NCBI GenBank assembly: GCA_903941145.1
Contig: CAJANQ010000404.1
Location: forward strand, 1-8,157
From: an uncultured Actinomycetes bacterium
Lineage (GTDB): Bacteria; Actinomycetota; Acidimicrobiia; Acidimicrobiales; Microtrichaceae
DNA length: 8,157 nt
Direction of reading: 5' to 3'
Position 1 is the first letter of the stretch; each line of letters starts with the position of its first letter. Below, one piece after another: positions 1 to 5,945 of the stretch. The notes beneath the pieces are model-generated. The model worked only from the letters and a program-made list of their open reading frames with translations. It had not been told where the DNA came from and made no database searches. The position numbers and the translations under genes are program-made.

Positions 1-1
1 G

Positions 2-61
2 GGCCTCGGCCGCATGACGCAGATCTTCGACGCCGGCGTCACGTGCCGGATCGAGCTCTGA
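2..61 (+). CDS. 3' end of an unidentified gene (partial)
   Basis: Nineteen codons and a TGA stop (59-61) are visible. They read GLGRMTQIFDAGVTCRIEL. All 19 sense codons end in G or C, which is what a real gene in this high-GC sequence shows, and the other forward frame that stays open here does not share that bias. The gene enters from the left of the window, so its start, length and domains cannot be seen. I do not recognise the C-terminal peptide and assign no function. It is followed by a short hairpin and then, 84 bases after its stop, by the peptidase gene on the same strand. Confidence 0.6.
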   Translation, partial: GLGRMTQIFDAGVTCRIEL

Positions 62-72
62 CCTGAGGACCC

Positions 73-87
73 CGGCCTGAGAGGCCG
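73..87 (+). terminator. Possible U-less terminator hairpin after the partial gene
   Basis: CGGCCT (73-78), a three-base loop GAG and AGGCCG (82-87) form a perfect 6-bp GC-rich stem. It begins 12 bases after the TGA of the upstream gene. No T-tract follows, so it would have to be the tractless hairpin type often proposed in actinobacteria. The position supports a terminator; the lack of a U-tract and the short stem weaken it. Confidence 0.3.
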
Positions 88-132
88 CTCCGCCGCGACG
101 TCAGGCCCGGCCCATGGCCACGGTCCCGTCGG

Positions 133-138
133 TAGCCT
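133..138 (+). promoter_or_regulatory. Candidate -10 element for a leaderless peptidase transcript
   Basis: TAGCCT fits the actinobacterial TANNNT -10 pattern and is followed by exactly 7 bases before the GTG at 146. Transcription would therefore start at or next to the start codon, giving a leaderless mRNA. This is consistent with the absence of a clear Shine-Dalgarno sequence before that GTG. No convincing -35 hexamer is seen about 17 bases upstream. The motif is short and could occur by chance. Confidence 0.3.
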
Positions 139-145
139 CGGGCGT

Positions 146-1888
146 GTGAAGCGTCTCGTTCCCCTGTTCCTCGTCGTCGCGCTTGCGGCCACCGCGTGCT
201 CAACCGGCTCAAAGGACCTGGCCACCAAGACCTCGGGCACCCGAAAGAGCACGACCACTGCGCCGCCCGCGCCGGGCCGCCTGAAGTGGTCGCCGTGCAC
301 CGACGACCTGGCGGGGGCCGCCGGGCTCCAGTGCGCCGACCTCAAGGTCCCGGTCGACCCGGCCAAGCCGGACGGTCCGACCATCACCATCGCCCTGGCC
401 AAGCAGCCGGCCACCGGCAGCTCCTCGGAGCGCATCGGCTCGCTCGTCATGAACCCCGGCGGTCCCGGCGCCTCGGGCATCGAGTTCCTGGCCAACGCCG
501 CTGCGCAGCTCCCGGAGCAGGTGGCCGAGAAGTTCGACCTGGTGAGCTTCGACCCCCGCGGGATCGGCGCCAGCACACCGGTGCGCTGCCTGACCGACGA
601 CGAGAAGGACCAACAGTTCTCCGGGGACCTGAGCCCCGACACGCCGGCCGAGGTGGACAAGGCGTTCAAGGACACCGCCGAGTTCCGTGACGGCTGTGCG
701 TCGCGCAGCGCCCAGCTCCTGACCCACATGAGTACCGCGGACGTGGCCGAGGACGTCGACCAGATCCGCGCAGCCCTCGGTGACGACAAGCTCACCTTTC
801 TCGGGTACTCCTACGGCACGTCGATCGCCGCCACCTACGCCACCCTCCACCCTGACAAGGTCCGGGCGCTGGTCCTCGACGGCTCGGTGAGCCCCGAAGC
901 CGGCGACGAGGCGACGACGCTCGCCCAGATCAAGGGGTTCGAGCGCACGCTCGGCAGCTTCGTCACTGCGTGCAACGCGACGCCCAGCTGCGCGATCGGG
1001 CCCGACGCCGCGGGCGCCATCACGGCGGCGCGCGACTCGCTGGCCGCCGACCCGGTCGAGGTCGGCACCGGCGCCCAGACCCGCACCCTCGGCCAGGACC
1101 AGTTCGACATCGGCCTGGCGACTGCGCTCTACGACGGCTCCACGTGGGGCGTCGCGGCCAGCGCGGTGAAGAACCTCAGGACCTCGGGTGCGGCGACGCT
1201 GCTCAAGCTCGGCGACCAGCAGACCGGGCGCCAGGCCGACGGCACCTACGACAACTCCTCCGACGCCCAGACGATGGTGGCGTGCAACGACTCTGCCGAG
1301 CGGCCATCGCGCGACGAGGCGGTGGCCGCCGCCAACCGCATCTCGACGCAGGTCCCCGGGTTCGGCAACTCGATCAGCTGGTCGATGCTCGGGTGCGTGG
1401 ACTGGCCGCGAGCCTCCAACCCGCTCCCCGCACCGAAGGCGCCCACCTCACCGCCACTGCTGGTGGTCGGCACCGTCGGTGATCCGGCCACGCCGTACGA
1501 GTGGTCGCAGGCAATGGCTGCGGCGCTGGGGAACGCGACCCTGCTGACCTACGAAGGCAACGGACACACCGCCTTCCTGCGGGGCGGGCCGTGCATCGAC
1601 GACGCCGTCGTCAGCTACCTGGTCGACCTGAAGGTCCCGGCGGCCGGCACTCGCTGCCCGGCCGTGACTGAGGGCTCCGGCTTCGGCGGGATCCGCGACG
1701 AGATCGTGAAGGAGCTCACCAGCTCCGGCGTGCCCGAGAAGGTGGCGACCTGCGTGGTCGACCAGCTCGTCGAGCAGATCGGCGAGGACGAGCTCAACCA
1801 GCTGGTGCTCGACCAGGACATCGACCGGCTCACGAAGCTGGTCACGGGCGCCACGCTCAAGTGCGCCGACGGGGACCCTGGCGACTGA
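146..1888 (+). CDS. Secreted alpha/beta-hydrolase lipoprotein, tripeptidyl aminopeptidase (TAP) family
   Basis: This 580-residue protein is probably a membrane-anchored serine exopeptidase acting outside the cytoplasmic membrane, related to Streptomyces Tap/SlpD/SlpE and mycobacterial Hip1-type proteins. Residues 1-17 form a basic-then-hydrophobic signal peptide ending in a lipobox-like ATAC, with Cys18 the likely lipidated residue. A Thr/Pro-rich linker follows (about 19-44). MNPGGPG (102-108) is the family's oxyanion-loop motif. GYSYG gives nucleophile Ser222, and Asp446 (GDPATP) and His474 (NGHTAF) complete the triad in the TAP C-terminal domain. Twelve further cysteines suggest disulfides. 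Residues from about 505 to 580 form an additional helical tail with Cys536 and Cys573, not needed for the hydrolase fold. The GTG start is chosen because it gives the complete signal peptide. The gene converges with livF, leaving six bases between stops. The family call is strong; peptide specificity is unknown. Confidence 0.88.
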   Translation: MKRLVPLFLVVALAATACSTGSKDLATKTSGTRKSTTTAPPAPGRLKWSPCTDDLAGAAGLQCADLKVPVDPAKPDGPTITIALAKQPATGSSSERIGSLVMNPGGPGASGIEFLANAAAQLPEQVAEKFDLVSFDPRGIGASTPVRCLTDDEKDQQFSGDLSPDTPAEVDKAFKDTAEFRDGCASRSAQLLTHMSTADVAEDVDQIRAALGDDKLTFLGYSYGTSIAATYATLHPDKVRALVLDGSVSPEAGDEATTLAQIKGFERTLGSFVTACNATPSCAIGPDAAGAITAARDSLAADPVEVGTGAQTRTLGQDQFDIGLATALYDGSTWGVAASAVKNLRTSGAATLLKLGDQQTGRQADGTYDNSSDAQTMVACNDSAERPSRDEAVAAANRISTQVPGFGNSISWSMLGCVDWPRASNPLPAPKAPTSPPLLVVGTVGDPATPYEWSQAMAAALGNATLLTYEGNGHTAFLRGGPCIDDAVVSYLVDLKVPAAGTRCPAVTEGSGFGGIRDEIVKELTSSGVPEKVATCVVDQLVEQIGEDELNQLVLDQDIDRLTKLVTGATLKCADGDPGD

Positions 1889-1894
1889 CTGCCC

Positions 1895-2596
1895 TCAGCC
1901 CAGATAGGCGCGGGTGAGCACGTCCGGGTCGGCCCGGAGCTCGTCGGTCGGCGACTCCACCACCACGTTCCCGTGGACCATCACGTAGGCCCGGGACGCC
2001 ACCTCGAGCGCCACGTGGGCGTGCTGCTCGACCAGCAGGATCCCGCAGCCGGTCTCCTCGGCCGCGCGCTGCAGCGACGGGACCAGCGAGCGCACCACCA
2101 GCGGGGCCAGGCCCAGGCTCAACTCGTCGACCATCAGCAAGGACGGGGACCGTTCGAGCGCCACGGCCAGGGCGAGCATCTGCTGCTCTCCGCCCGACAG
2201 CAGCCCGACGCGACGGTCCATGAGCCCCGCAAGGGGCGGGAACCACTCGACCACCCGCCCGACCGCCCGGGCCCGGTCCTTGCGGTCGGTCCCCACCGAG
2301 AGGTGCTCGGCGACCGTGAGCGAGTCGAACAGGCCGCGGTCGTCGGGCACCAGGGCCAGCCCGGCGCGGGCCAGCCGGTGCGGCCGTCGCTCGCCGGGGG
2401 CGCCCGAGAACTCGACCGTCCCGTCCATGACGGGCAGGAGGCCGGCGACGGCCAGCAGGGTCGTCGTCTTGCCGGCGCCGTTCGGGCCGAGCAGCGCGAC
2501 CACCTCGCCGGCGTCGACCTGCAGGTCGACGCCGTGGACCACGGCGGTCCGGCCGTACCCGGCGACGAGCCCATCGACCTTGAGCAGCGCGGTCAC
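1895..2596 (-). CDS. livF: Branched-chain amino acid-type ABC transporter ATP-binding protein LivF
   Basis: This cytoplasmic ATPase subunit of a hydrophobic-amino-acid (HAAT/Liv) importer has 233 residues, the normal LivF size. The motifs appear in order: Walker A GPNGAGKT (37-44), a LivF-type Q-loop region VPDDRGLFDSLTV (83-95), signature LSGGEQQ (133-139), Walker B LLMVD with catalytic Glu158 (153-158), and the switch His192 in LVEQH. The C-terminus AYLG is typical of the family. The GTG at 2596-2594 is chosen because a GGAG lies 8 bases upstream and because homology begins there; the frame is open further upstream, but that part overlaps livG out of frame and looks non-coding. The start overlaps the livG stop by 4 nt (GTGA), so translation is probably coupled. 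The substrate could be branched-chain amino acids, urea or short amides; without permease or binding protein it cannot be fixed. Confidence 0.9.
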   Translation of the reverse strand: MTALLKVDGLVAGYGRTAVVHGVDLQVDAGEVVALLGPNGAGKTTTLLAVAGLLPVMDGTVEFSGAPGERRPHRLARAGLALVPDDRGLFDSLTVAEHLSVGTDRKDRARAVGRVVEWFPPLAGLMDRRVGLLSGGEQQMLALAVALERSPSLLMVDELSLGLAPLVVRSLVPSLQRAAEETGCGILLVEQHAHVALEVASRAYVMVHGNVVVESPTDELRADPDVLTRAYLG

Positions 2597-3396
2597 TCGG
2601 GACGCTCCAGCTGTTCGGTCGGCGTGCCCAGGTAGGCCTGCACCACGCGGACGTCGTGGCGGACTTCCTCGGGGGTGCCCGCGACCACCACCGAGCCCAG
2701 GTCGAGCATGACCACCCGGTCGCACACGTCGAACACCAGGTCGGTGTCGTGCTCGATGAGCAGCAGGCCCGGCCCGGCGCCGGCCAGGGTCCGGAGCGTC
2801 TCGCCCAGCGCGCGGGACTCGTCGGTGGTCAGTCCCGCCGCCGGCTCGTCGAGCAGCAGCACCGACGGCGACGCAGCGAGAGCACGGGCCACACCGACCA
2901 GCTTCTGGCGGCCGGCGGACAGCGTGGCCGCGGGCTTGTCGGCTACGTCGCCCAGGCCCAGCACCTCGAGCGCGTGGTCGACCTGCGGCGGCACCGGCCG
3001 GCGGCCGACTCGGACCATGTCGGCCAGCATCGGGAACCTCGAGGTGGACGGCACGGCGACCAGGCACTGCTCGCGGACGGTGAGTCCGTCGAAGAGCTCG
3101 ACCGACTGCCACGTGCGGGCCAGCCCGGCGCGGGCACGGTCGTGCGGCGCGAGCCCGCTGACGTCGGTGCCGTCGACCCACACCGACCCGGTGTGCTCGA
3201 CGAACCCGCCCACCGCGTCGACGAACGTGGACTTCCCGGCCCCGTTCGGACCGATGAGCCCGACCACCTCGCCGGCGTGGACCTGCAGCGACACATGACT
3301 GAGCGCCACCACCCCGCCGTGGCGCACGGTGAGGCCGTCGGTGCGGAGCCGGACCTGGCCGGTCGCGGGCCCTACCCCCGTGCTGTCCTCCCCCAT
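2593..3396 (-). CDS. livG: Branched-chain amino acid-type ABC transporter ATP-binding protein LivG
   Basis: This is the second cytoplasmic ATPase of the Liv pair, 267 residues, slightly longer than usual because of about 15 extra N-terminal residues. Walker A GPNGAGKST spans 49-57, the Q-loop is RTWQ (94-97), Walker B is VLLLDEP with Asp183/Glu184, and the H-loop is IEHD with His216. The signature LSAGRQK (159-165) departs from canonical LSGGQ at the third and fifth positions; LivG proteins are commonly variable here, so this is not evidence of inactivity. The ATG at 3396-3394 lies 10 bases after the stop of the upstream membrane protein, with only a weak TGAGG in the ribosome-binding position. 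The 4-nt overlap with livF supports a heterodimeric ATPase. No LivH/LivM permease gene is visible in the unit. Confidence 0.9.
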   Translation of the reverse strand: MGEDSTGVGPATGQVRLRTDGLTVRHGGVVALSHVSLQVHAGEVVGLIGPNGAGKSTFVDAVGGFVEHTGSVWVDGTDVSGLAPHDRARAGLARTWQSVELFDGLTVREQCLVAVPSTSRFPMLADMVRVGRRPVPPQVDHALEVLGLGDVADKPAATLSAGRQKLVGVARALAASPSVLLLDEPAAGLTTDESRALGETLRTLAGAGPGLLLIEHDTDLVFDVCDRVVMLDLGSVVVAGTPEEVRHDVRVVQAYLGTPTEQLERPE

Positions 3397-3406
3397 GGCG
3401 CTGGCC

Positions 3407-3676
3407 TCAGCTCGCCAGGATCGTGATCAGGCCCCAGCCGAGCGCCAGCGCACCCAGCACCGACATGGTGATGGTGCGGCTCAGCGGCGGCTTCTTGCCC
3501 TCCGCCGCTGCGGGCGGGCGGAACCACGCCAGGAGGTTGCCCACCACCAGCGCGCCGCCGATGGCGATCATCATCCAGGGGAAGAAGTTCTCGCCCAGGA
3601 AGAGCTGCTGCTCAGCACCGAGCAGCGCCCCGCCGGGGGTCCGAAAGTTTTCGAAGATCTGCTCAAGAAGTTGCAC
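3407..3676 (-). CDS. Small protein with two predicted membrane segments, first gene of the livGF unit
   Basis: This unrecognised protein has 89 residues if started at the GTG at 3676-3674. Two hydrophobic stretches are visible, about 33-52 (beginning PWMMIAIGG) and about 70-88 (beginning TMSVLGALALG). A Pro/Lys-rich loop of about 17 residues (PPAAAEGKKPPLSR) separates them, so a helical hairpin in the membrane is likely. The N-terminal 30 residues look amphipathic. The frame is open upstream, but that extension is Arg-rich and unlikely to be coding. No Shine-Dalgarno precedes the GTG; a TACTAT box 9 bases upstream suggests a leaderless or nearly leaderless transcript. It sits 10 bases before livG, so a role alongside the ATPases is plausible, but it is far too small to be a LivH or LivM permease. 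Function is unknown. Confidence 0.6.
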   Translation of the reverse strand: MQLLEQIFENFRTPGGALLGAEQQLFLGENFFPWMMIAIGGALVVGNLLAWFRPPAAAEGKKPPLSRTITMSVLGALALGWGLITILAS

Positions 3677-3685
3677 GGTGCGCCG

Positions 3686-3691
3686 ATAGTA
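3686..3691 (-). promoter_or_regulatory. Candidate -10 box for the membrane protein-livG-livF unit
   Basis: Read on the minus strand this is TACTAT, a TANNNT-type -10 element, ending 9 bases before the GTG at 3676. It is in one of the few A/T-containing patches of this intergenic region. It would give a leader of about 0-3 bases. No clear -35 is seen; the expected position is instead occupied by the GC stem-loop at 3697-3720. Confidence 0.35.
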
Positions 3692-3696
3692 ATTGC

Positions 3697-3720
3697 GTCG
3701 GCGGTTTCGCCCCCGCCGGC
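3697..3720. other. Stem-loop 1 in the divergent region
   Basis: GTCGGCGG (3697-3704) pairs with CCGCCGGC (3713-3720) around an 8-base loop TTTCGCCC. This is an 8-bp stem with one G-T wobble. It lies just upstream of the candidate TACTAT box of the minus-strand unit, where a -35 or an operator would be expected. It could be a regulator site or simply GC-rich chance pairing. Confidence 0.3.
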
Positions 3721-3836
3721 ACACCGGGACACTCGGGGCGGGGGTTGCACACTCCCTCCAACGCATCGCCCACCGGAGCCTTCGGGCACCGGCGCACCGC
3801 GGCCTCCGCTCCGTCCCTCCCGGTACCCAGTACGTA

Positions 3837-3856
3837 CGGACCATCCCCCCGGTCCG
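3837..3856 (+). promoter_or_regulatory. Stem-loop 2 upstream of ecm
   Basis: CGGACC (3837-3842) and GGTCCG (3851-3856) form a perfect 6-bp stem closing an 8-base loop of mostly C. The arms share GGACC/GGTCC with the larger stem-loop 14 bases downstream. The downstream arm here could therefore pair instead with the upstream arm of that hairpin. Confidence 0.35.
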
Positions 3857-3869
3857 CATGACCCCCCGC

Positions 3870-3897
3870 CGAGGCCGGACCCCAGGGTCCGGCCTCG
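3870..3897 (+). promoter_or_regulatory. Strong 13-bp inverted repeat upstream of ecm
   Basis: The arms CGAGGCCGGACCC (3870-3882) and GGGTCCGGCCTCG (3885-3897) are perfectly complementary and are separated by only CA. As RNA this is at least 12 bp with a 4-base loop and would be very stable. It starts 105 bases before the ecm ATG. There is no T-tract on either strand. Possible roles are a repressor operator, a 5' leader hairpin controlling ecm, or a tractless terminator against transcription entering the region. The sequence alone does not decide between these. Confidence 0.55.
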
Positions 3898-3960
3898 TCG
3901 CGTCCGCCCCAAGTTCGGCGGCGGGAGGGGTGCAGGATTCCCACGGCGGGGCCCCGGCGC

Positions 3961-3966
3961 GGGAGA
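3961..3966 (+). promoter_or_regulatory. Ribosome-binding site that fixes the ecm start
   Basis: GGGAGA ends 8 bases before the ATG at 3975. The ecm reading frame stays open far upstream and contains an in-frame GTG at 3930. This Shine-Dalgarno, and the start of family similarity soon after it, favour the ATG. Confidence 0.65.
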
Positions 3967-3974
3967 CTGCCGGT

Positions 3975-5942
3975 ATGTCTGACGAGGTGACCCTGACCGA
4001 GCGCGACCGTCCGTGGCTCATGCGTACGTACTCCGGCCACTCCACGGCCAAAGCGTCCAACGAGCTCTACCGGACCAACCTGGCGAAGGGGCAGACGGGC
4101 CTGTCGATCGCCTTCGACCTGCCCACCCAGACCGGCTACGACCCGGACCACGAGCTGGCCCGGGGCGAGGTCGGCAAGGTGGGTGTGCCGGTCGCCCACC
4201 TGGGCCACATGCGCACGCTGCTCGACGGCATCCCGCCGGGCGAGATGAACACGTCGATGACCATCAACGCGCCCGCCGCGTGGATGCTCGGCCTCTACGT
4301 GGCCAACGCTGCCCAGCAGGGCGTGCCGTCCACGGCGCTGCGGGGCACGACCCAGAACGACATAGTGAAGGAGTACCTGTCGCGCGGCACGTACATCTTC
4401 CCGCCGGTCCCGAGCCGCCGGCTGATCGTGGACATGTTCGCCTTCTGCAACGGGAACGTCCCCAAGTGGAACCCGATGAACGTGTGCTCGTACCACCTGC
4501 AGGAGGCCGGCGCGACGCCGGTGCAGGAGATCGCCTACTCGCTCGCGTGCGCCATCGGCGTGCTCGACGCCGTGCGCGACTCCGGCCAGGTGGCGCCCGA
4601 GAACATGGCCGCCGTCGTGGCGTCGGTGTCGTTCTTCGTGAACGCCGGCATCCGGTTCATCGAGGAGAACGCCAAGATGCGGGCCTTCACCCGCATGTGG
4701 GACCGCCTCACCGAGGAGCGCTACGGCGTCACCGACCCCAAGGCCCGCCGGTTCCGCTACGGCGTGCAGGTGAACTCGCTCGGACTCACCGAGGCGCAGC
4801 CCGAGAACAACGTGCAGCGCATCGTGCTCGAGGCGCTGGGCGTCACGCTCTCCCGTGATGCCCGGGCCCGCTCGCTGCAGCTCCCGGCGTGGAACGAGGC
4901 CCTGGGCCTGCCCCGCCCGTGGGACCAGCAGTGGTCGCTGCGCATGCAGCAGGTGCTGGCGCTCGAGACCGACCTGCTCGACTACCCCGACATCTTCGAG
5001 GGCAGCCACGTCATGGAGGGTCTCACCTCCGAGCTCGAGGAGGCCGCACAGGCCGAGCTCGACGAGGTGCTCGAGCTGGGCGGCGCCTTCGAGGCGATCG
5101 ACGAGCTCAAGGGCCGGCTGGTCCGCTCGCACACGGAGCGCATGCGCCGTATCGAGTCGGGCGACCTGAAGGTGATCGGCGTGAACGCCTTCACCGAGTC
5201 CGCCGACTCGCCGCTCGCCGGCGAGGACAACATCTTGAAGGTCGACCCGGCCGTGCAGGAGCAGATGGTGGCCGACGTGCAGCGCTGGCGCGCCGAGCGC
5301 GACCAGGGCGCCGTCGACAAGGCCCTCGCCGAGCTGGCCCGGGTGGCCCGCACCGACGAGAACATCATGCCGGCGACCATCGCGCTGGCCGAGGTCGGCG
5401 GTACCACCGGCGAGTGGTCCGACGTCCTCCGCGAGGAGTTCGGCGAGTACCGCGCCCCGACCGGCGTGGGCGCAGCGGCGGGTGCGGGCGGCGGCAGCGC
5501 CGGCCTGCGCGAGATCGCGGCCGAGCTCCAGACCACCCCGGGCGGCCCGCCGCGGCTGCTCGTGGCCAAGCCCGGTCTGGACGGCCACTCCAACGGCGCC
5601 GAGCAGATCGCGGTGGCGGCCCGCGACGCCGGCATGGAGGTCGTCTACCAGGGCATCCGTCTGACCCCGTCGCAGATCGCGGCCGCGGCCCGCGACGAGG
5701 ACGTGGACATCATCGGGCTCTCGATCCTGTCGGGCTCGCACCTGGAGCTGGTCCCCGAGGTCGTGCGGCTGGTCCGCGAGGCCGGCGTGGACGCCCCCGT
5801 TGTGGCCGGCGGCATCATCCCCGAGGACGACCGGCCCCGGCTGCTCGCCCAGGGCGTCGCCGCGGTCTACACGCCCAAGGACTTCGAGCTGGTCCGCATC
5901 ATGCGGGACATGGCCGACCTGGCCCTGGCCCACCGCGGCTGA
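3975..5942 (+). CDS. ecm: Ethylmalonyl-CoA mutase (MeaA/Ecm), coenzyme B12-dependent
   Basis: The protein has 655 residues and should convert (2R)-ethylmalonyl-CoA to (2S)-methylsuccinyl-CoA with adenosylcobalamin in the cytoplasmic ethylmalonyl-CoA pathway for acetyl-CoA assimilation. The catalytic TIM-barrel domain covers about 10-500, with family blocks RPWLMRTYSGHST (12-24), IAFDLPTQTGYD (45-56), NTSMTINAPAAW (92-103), MNVCSYHLQEAGATP (168-182) and LPRPWDQQWSLRMQQ (312-326). A Gly/Ala linker (about 497-509) leads to the B12-binding domain, with DGHSNG (536-541, lower-axial ligand His538), SILSGSH (583-589) and GGII (612-615). It starts directly at the RPW block and lacks the preceding RGPY/TMY tyrosine segment of methylmalonyl-CoA mutases. 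Together with close recalled similarity to Rhodobacter Ecm, this favours Ecm over Mcm. A short-chain acyl-CoA mutase of slightly different specificity remains possible. ccr and other pathway genes are not in the window. The next gene follows after 3 nt. Confidence 0.9.
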   Translation: MSDEVTLTERDRPWLMRTYSGHSTAKASNELYRTNLAKGQTGLSIAFDLPTQTGYDPDHELARGEVGKVGVPVAHLGHMRTLLDGIPPGEMNTSMTINAPAAWMLGLYVANAAQQGVPSTALRGTTQNDIVKEYLSRGTYIFPPVPSRRLIVDMFAFCNGNVPKWNPMNVCSYHLQEAGATPVQEIAYSLACAIGVLDAVRDSGQVAPENMAAVVASVSFFVNAGIRFIEENAKMRAFTRMWDRLTEERYGVTDPKARRFRYGVQVNSLGLTEAQPENNVQRIVLEALGVTLSRDARARSLQLPAWNEALGLPRPWDQQWSLRMQQVLALETDLLDYPDIFEGSHVMEGLTSELEEAAQAELDEVLELGGAFEAIDELKGRLVRSHTERMRRIESGDLKVIGVNAFTESADSPLAGEDNILKVDPAVQEQMVADVQRWRAERDQGAVDKALAELARVARTDENIMPATIALAEVGGTTGEWSDVLREEFGEYRAPTGVGAAAGAGGGSAGLREIAAELQTTPGGPPRLLVAKPGLDGHSNGAEQIAVAARDAGMEVVYQGIRLTPSQIAAAARDEDVDIIGLSILSGSHLELVPEVVRLVREAGVDAPVVAGGIIPEDDRPRLLAQGVAAVYTPKDFELVRIMRDMADLALAHRG

Positions 5943-5945
5943 CCC

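Larger units (their letters stand above)
3677..3974. other. Divergent intergenic control region between the liv unit and ecm
   Basis: These 298 bases separate divergently read genes and hold no convincing gene on either strand. They contain three GC-rich stem-loops (listed separately), a candidate minus-strand -10 box and the ecm ribosome-binding site. They also contain three copies of GTAC within 15 bases (3823-3826, 3830-3833, 3834-3837), the last two forming the palindrome GTACGTAC, and two CACCGG copies 16 bases apart (3771-3776, 3787-3792). I could not identify a confident plus-strand -10/-35 pair for ecm. Cobalamin-riboswitch motifs were looked for and not found. Confidence 0.6.

Noticed and set aside
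2597..3181. Extension of the livF frame upstream, giving a 428-residue protein.
   Set aside because: The extra N-terminal part overlaps livG in another frame and is Arg/Ala-rich without motifs. LivF similarity and the GGAG site start at 2596.
3677..3974. Cobalamin riboswitch upstream of the B12-dependent mutase.
   Set aside because: No B12-box or the conserved core segments could be found, and the gene uses rather than makes or imports the cofactor. The hairpins seen do not match that architecture.
3975..5942. Methylmalonyl-CoA mutase large subunit.
   Set aside because: The N-terminal segment with the RGPY/TMY tyrosine motif of Mcm is absent, the protein begins at the RPW block, and the sequence blocks match MeaA/Ecm as I recall them.
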